A stretch of 6,243 nt of DNA from Oscillospiraceae bacterium (GTDB lineage Bacteria; Bacillota; Clostridia; Oscillospirales; Ruminococcaceae): positions 1 through 6,243 of the forward strand of contig JAFPPJ010000102.1 in assembly GCA_017410745.1 (NCBI GenBank), in the 5' to 3' direction. Position numbers and translations under genes: made by a program. Positions 5,801-6,243 of the stretch are shown one piece after another; within the stretch, counting starts at the first letter, position 1, and each line of letters starts with the position of its first letter. A model generated the notes under the pieces. That model ran no database searches. It saw only the letters and a program-made list of their open reading frames with translations, and had not been told where the DNA came from.

Positions 5801-6243
5801 CAGACATTCTTTCTCCATATCGCAGGGATAAAGCCCGTGGTCGTAGTCTCTTCGGATGTTTCCGATGCGGCTGTTTCTTCTGCAGCGGTCGTGGTCACGG
5901 CAGATGCTGTCTTGGGTGTGGTATCGGCTGTTGTTTCGGTCGTTGTCACCGTAGTTGTCACTGTCGCTGCGGCAGTGGTCTGTACGGTCGTCTCGGCAGC
6001 AGTTTCTGCTGTGGTCCCGACAGTCACCGTCTCACTCACGGTCGTCTCCTCTGCCTGTACAGCCCCTGCATCCTTATTGTCGGCAGAATCCGTCACAATA
6101 TCGGAAGAAACTTCTGTCTGAACAGCGACGTCCTCCGGCTTCTTTTCCTTTTCCTTCTTTTCCTCATACTTCTCCGTATCATCCTGCACCTGACGGAGCA
6201 TTATGTGATATGCGGCAGGCTTGAAGTGCAGACCGTCCTTCTC
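5800..6243 (-). CDS. C-terminal part of a probable SGNH/GDSL hydrolase with Thr-rich tail (5' end beyond the right edge)
   Basis: The frame is open to the right edge, so an internal ATG at 6201 is not taken as the start. The first visible residues read EKDGLHFKPAAYHIMLRQVQ. DGLH followed by a P-x-x-Y helix resembles the last block of SGNH/GDSL esterases, where the Asp and His of the DxxH motif belong to the catalytic triad; the Ser block would lie outside the window, so the call is tentative. After that comes a strongly charged stretch (DDTEKYEEKKEKEKKPEDV), an acidic linker, and a Thr-rich segment in which 32 of 70 residues are Thr, ending in GFIPAIWRKNV and a stop. No sorting motif or membrane helix follows the Thr-rich part. 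Such segments are typical of linkers in exported proteins, so export is likely but the N-terminus is not visible. Its stop overlaps the queH start by one base, placing it first or upstream in the queH operon. Confidence 0.6.
   Translation of the reverse strand, partial: EKDGLHFKPAAYHIMLRQVQDDTEKYEEKKEKEKKPEDVAVQTEVSSDIVTDSADNKDAGAVQAEETTVSETVTVGTTAETAAETTVQTTAAATVTTTVTTTETTADTTPKTASAVTTTAAEETAASETSEETTTTGFIPAIWRKNV
5836..6045 (-). repeat. Threonine-rich low-complexity coding tract
   Basis: This part of the preceding gene encodes a 70-residue tract rich in Thr, Ala, Glu and Val, with runs such as TTTVTTTETT and ETTTTG. Thr codons are mixed and no DNA unit repeats cleanly, so the tract appears old or selected at protein level, not a recent slippage product. 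It is likely an extended, possibly glycosylated linker or tail. On the opposite strand it gives a valine-rich open frame that is not a gene. Confidence 0.75.

Noticed and set aside
5069..6121. 350-codon plus-strand open frame across queH and the Thr-rich gene
   Set aside because: It runs antisense to well-supported QueH and spans parts of three minus-strand genes. Its valine-rich end is simply the reverse reading of Thr codons.
5800..6201. Complete small gene starting at the ATG at 6201
   Set aside because: The frame stays open to the window edge and the residues before that ATG (EKDGLHFKPAAYHI) look like conserved enzyme sequence, so this is the end of a longer gene.

Overview
The window looks like chromosomal DNA of a Clostridia-type Firmicute, most plausibly a Ruminococcus-like member of the Oscillospiraceae. 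The evidence is textbook sigma-A promoters, strong Shine-Dalgarno sites, a tandem pair of short class III (type IV) pilins like the adjacent pilA1-pilA2 genes described in Ruminococcus albus, and a threonine-rich tail on a probable SGNH hydrolase, a composition common in ruminococcal exported proteins. The taxon is inferred from gene character, not from a marker gene.

Layout. Positions 1-2522 (minus strand) carry most of alaS, alanyl-tRNA synthetase; its last few dozen codons lie beyond the left edge. Positions 2523-2897 form a divergent, AT-rich regulatory region. It holds two exact-consensus promoters (TTGACA, 17 bp, TATAAT), one firing left into alaS and one firing right into the pilins, together with short TGCAATT-type repeats, a hairpin-bearing alaS leader and a pilin leader with a possible 17-codon upstream ORF. 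Positions 2898-3825 (plus strand) encode two paralogous type IV pilin-like proteins in an evident bicistron, closed by a strong intrinsic terminator at 3828-3853.

From 6243 back to 3859 the minus strand carries a compact gene cluster. Its order of transcription is: the C-terminal part of a probable SGNH/GDSL hydrolase with a Thr-rich tail (5800-6243, cut by the right edge); queH, an epoxyqueuosine reductase overlapping it as TGATG; an unrecognised four-helix membrane protein overlapping queH by 20 bp; and, after a 66-bp gap holding a hairpin, queC, 7-cyano-7-deazaguanine synthase.

How the parts relate. QueC makes preQ0, an early intermediate of queuosine synthesis, and QueH carries out the last step, reducing epoxyqueuosine in tRNA. 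The cluster therefore has both ends of the tRNA queuosine pathway around a membrane protein of unknown role. The pilins have a conserved prepilin peptidase site and shared cysteines, and probably contribute to a surface pilus or pseudopilus whose assembly genes are elsewhere. No mobile element, CRISPR array, tRNA or rRNA was seen.
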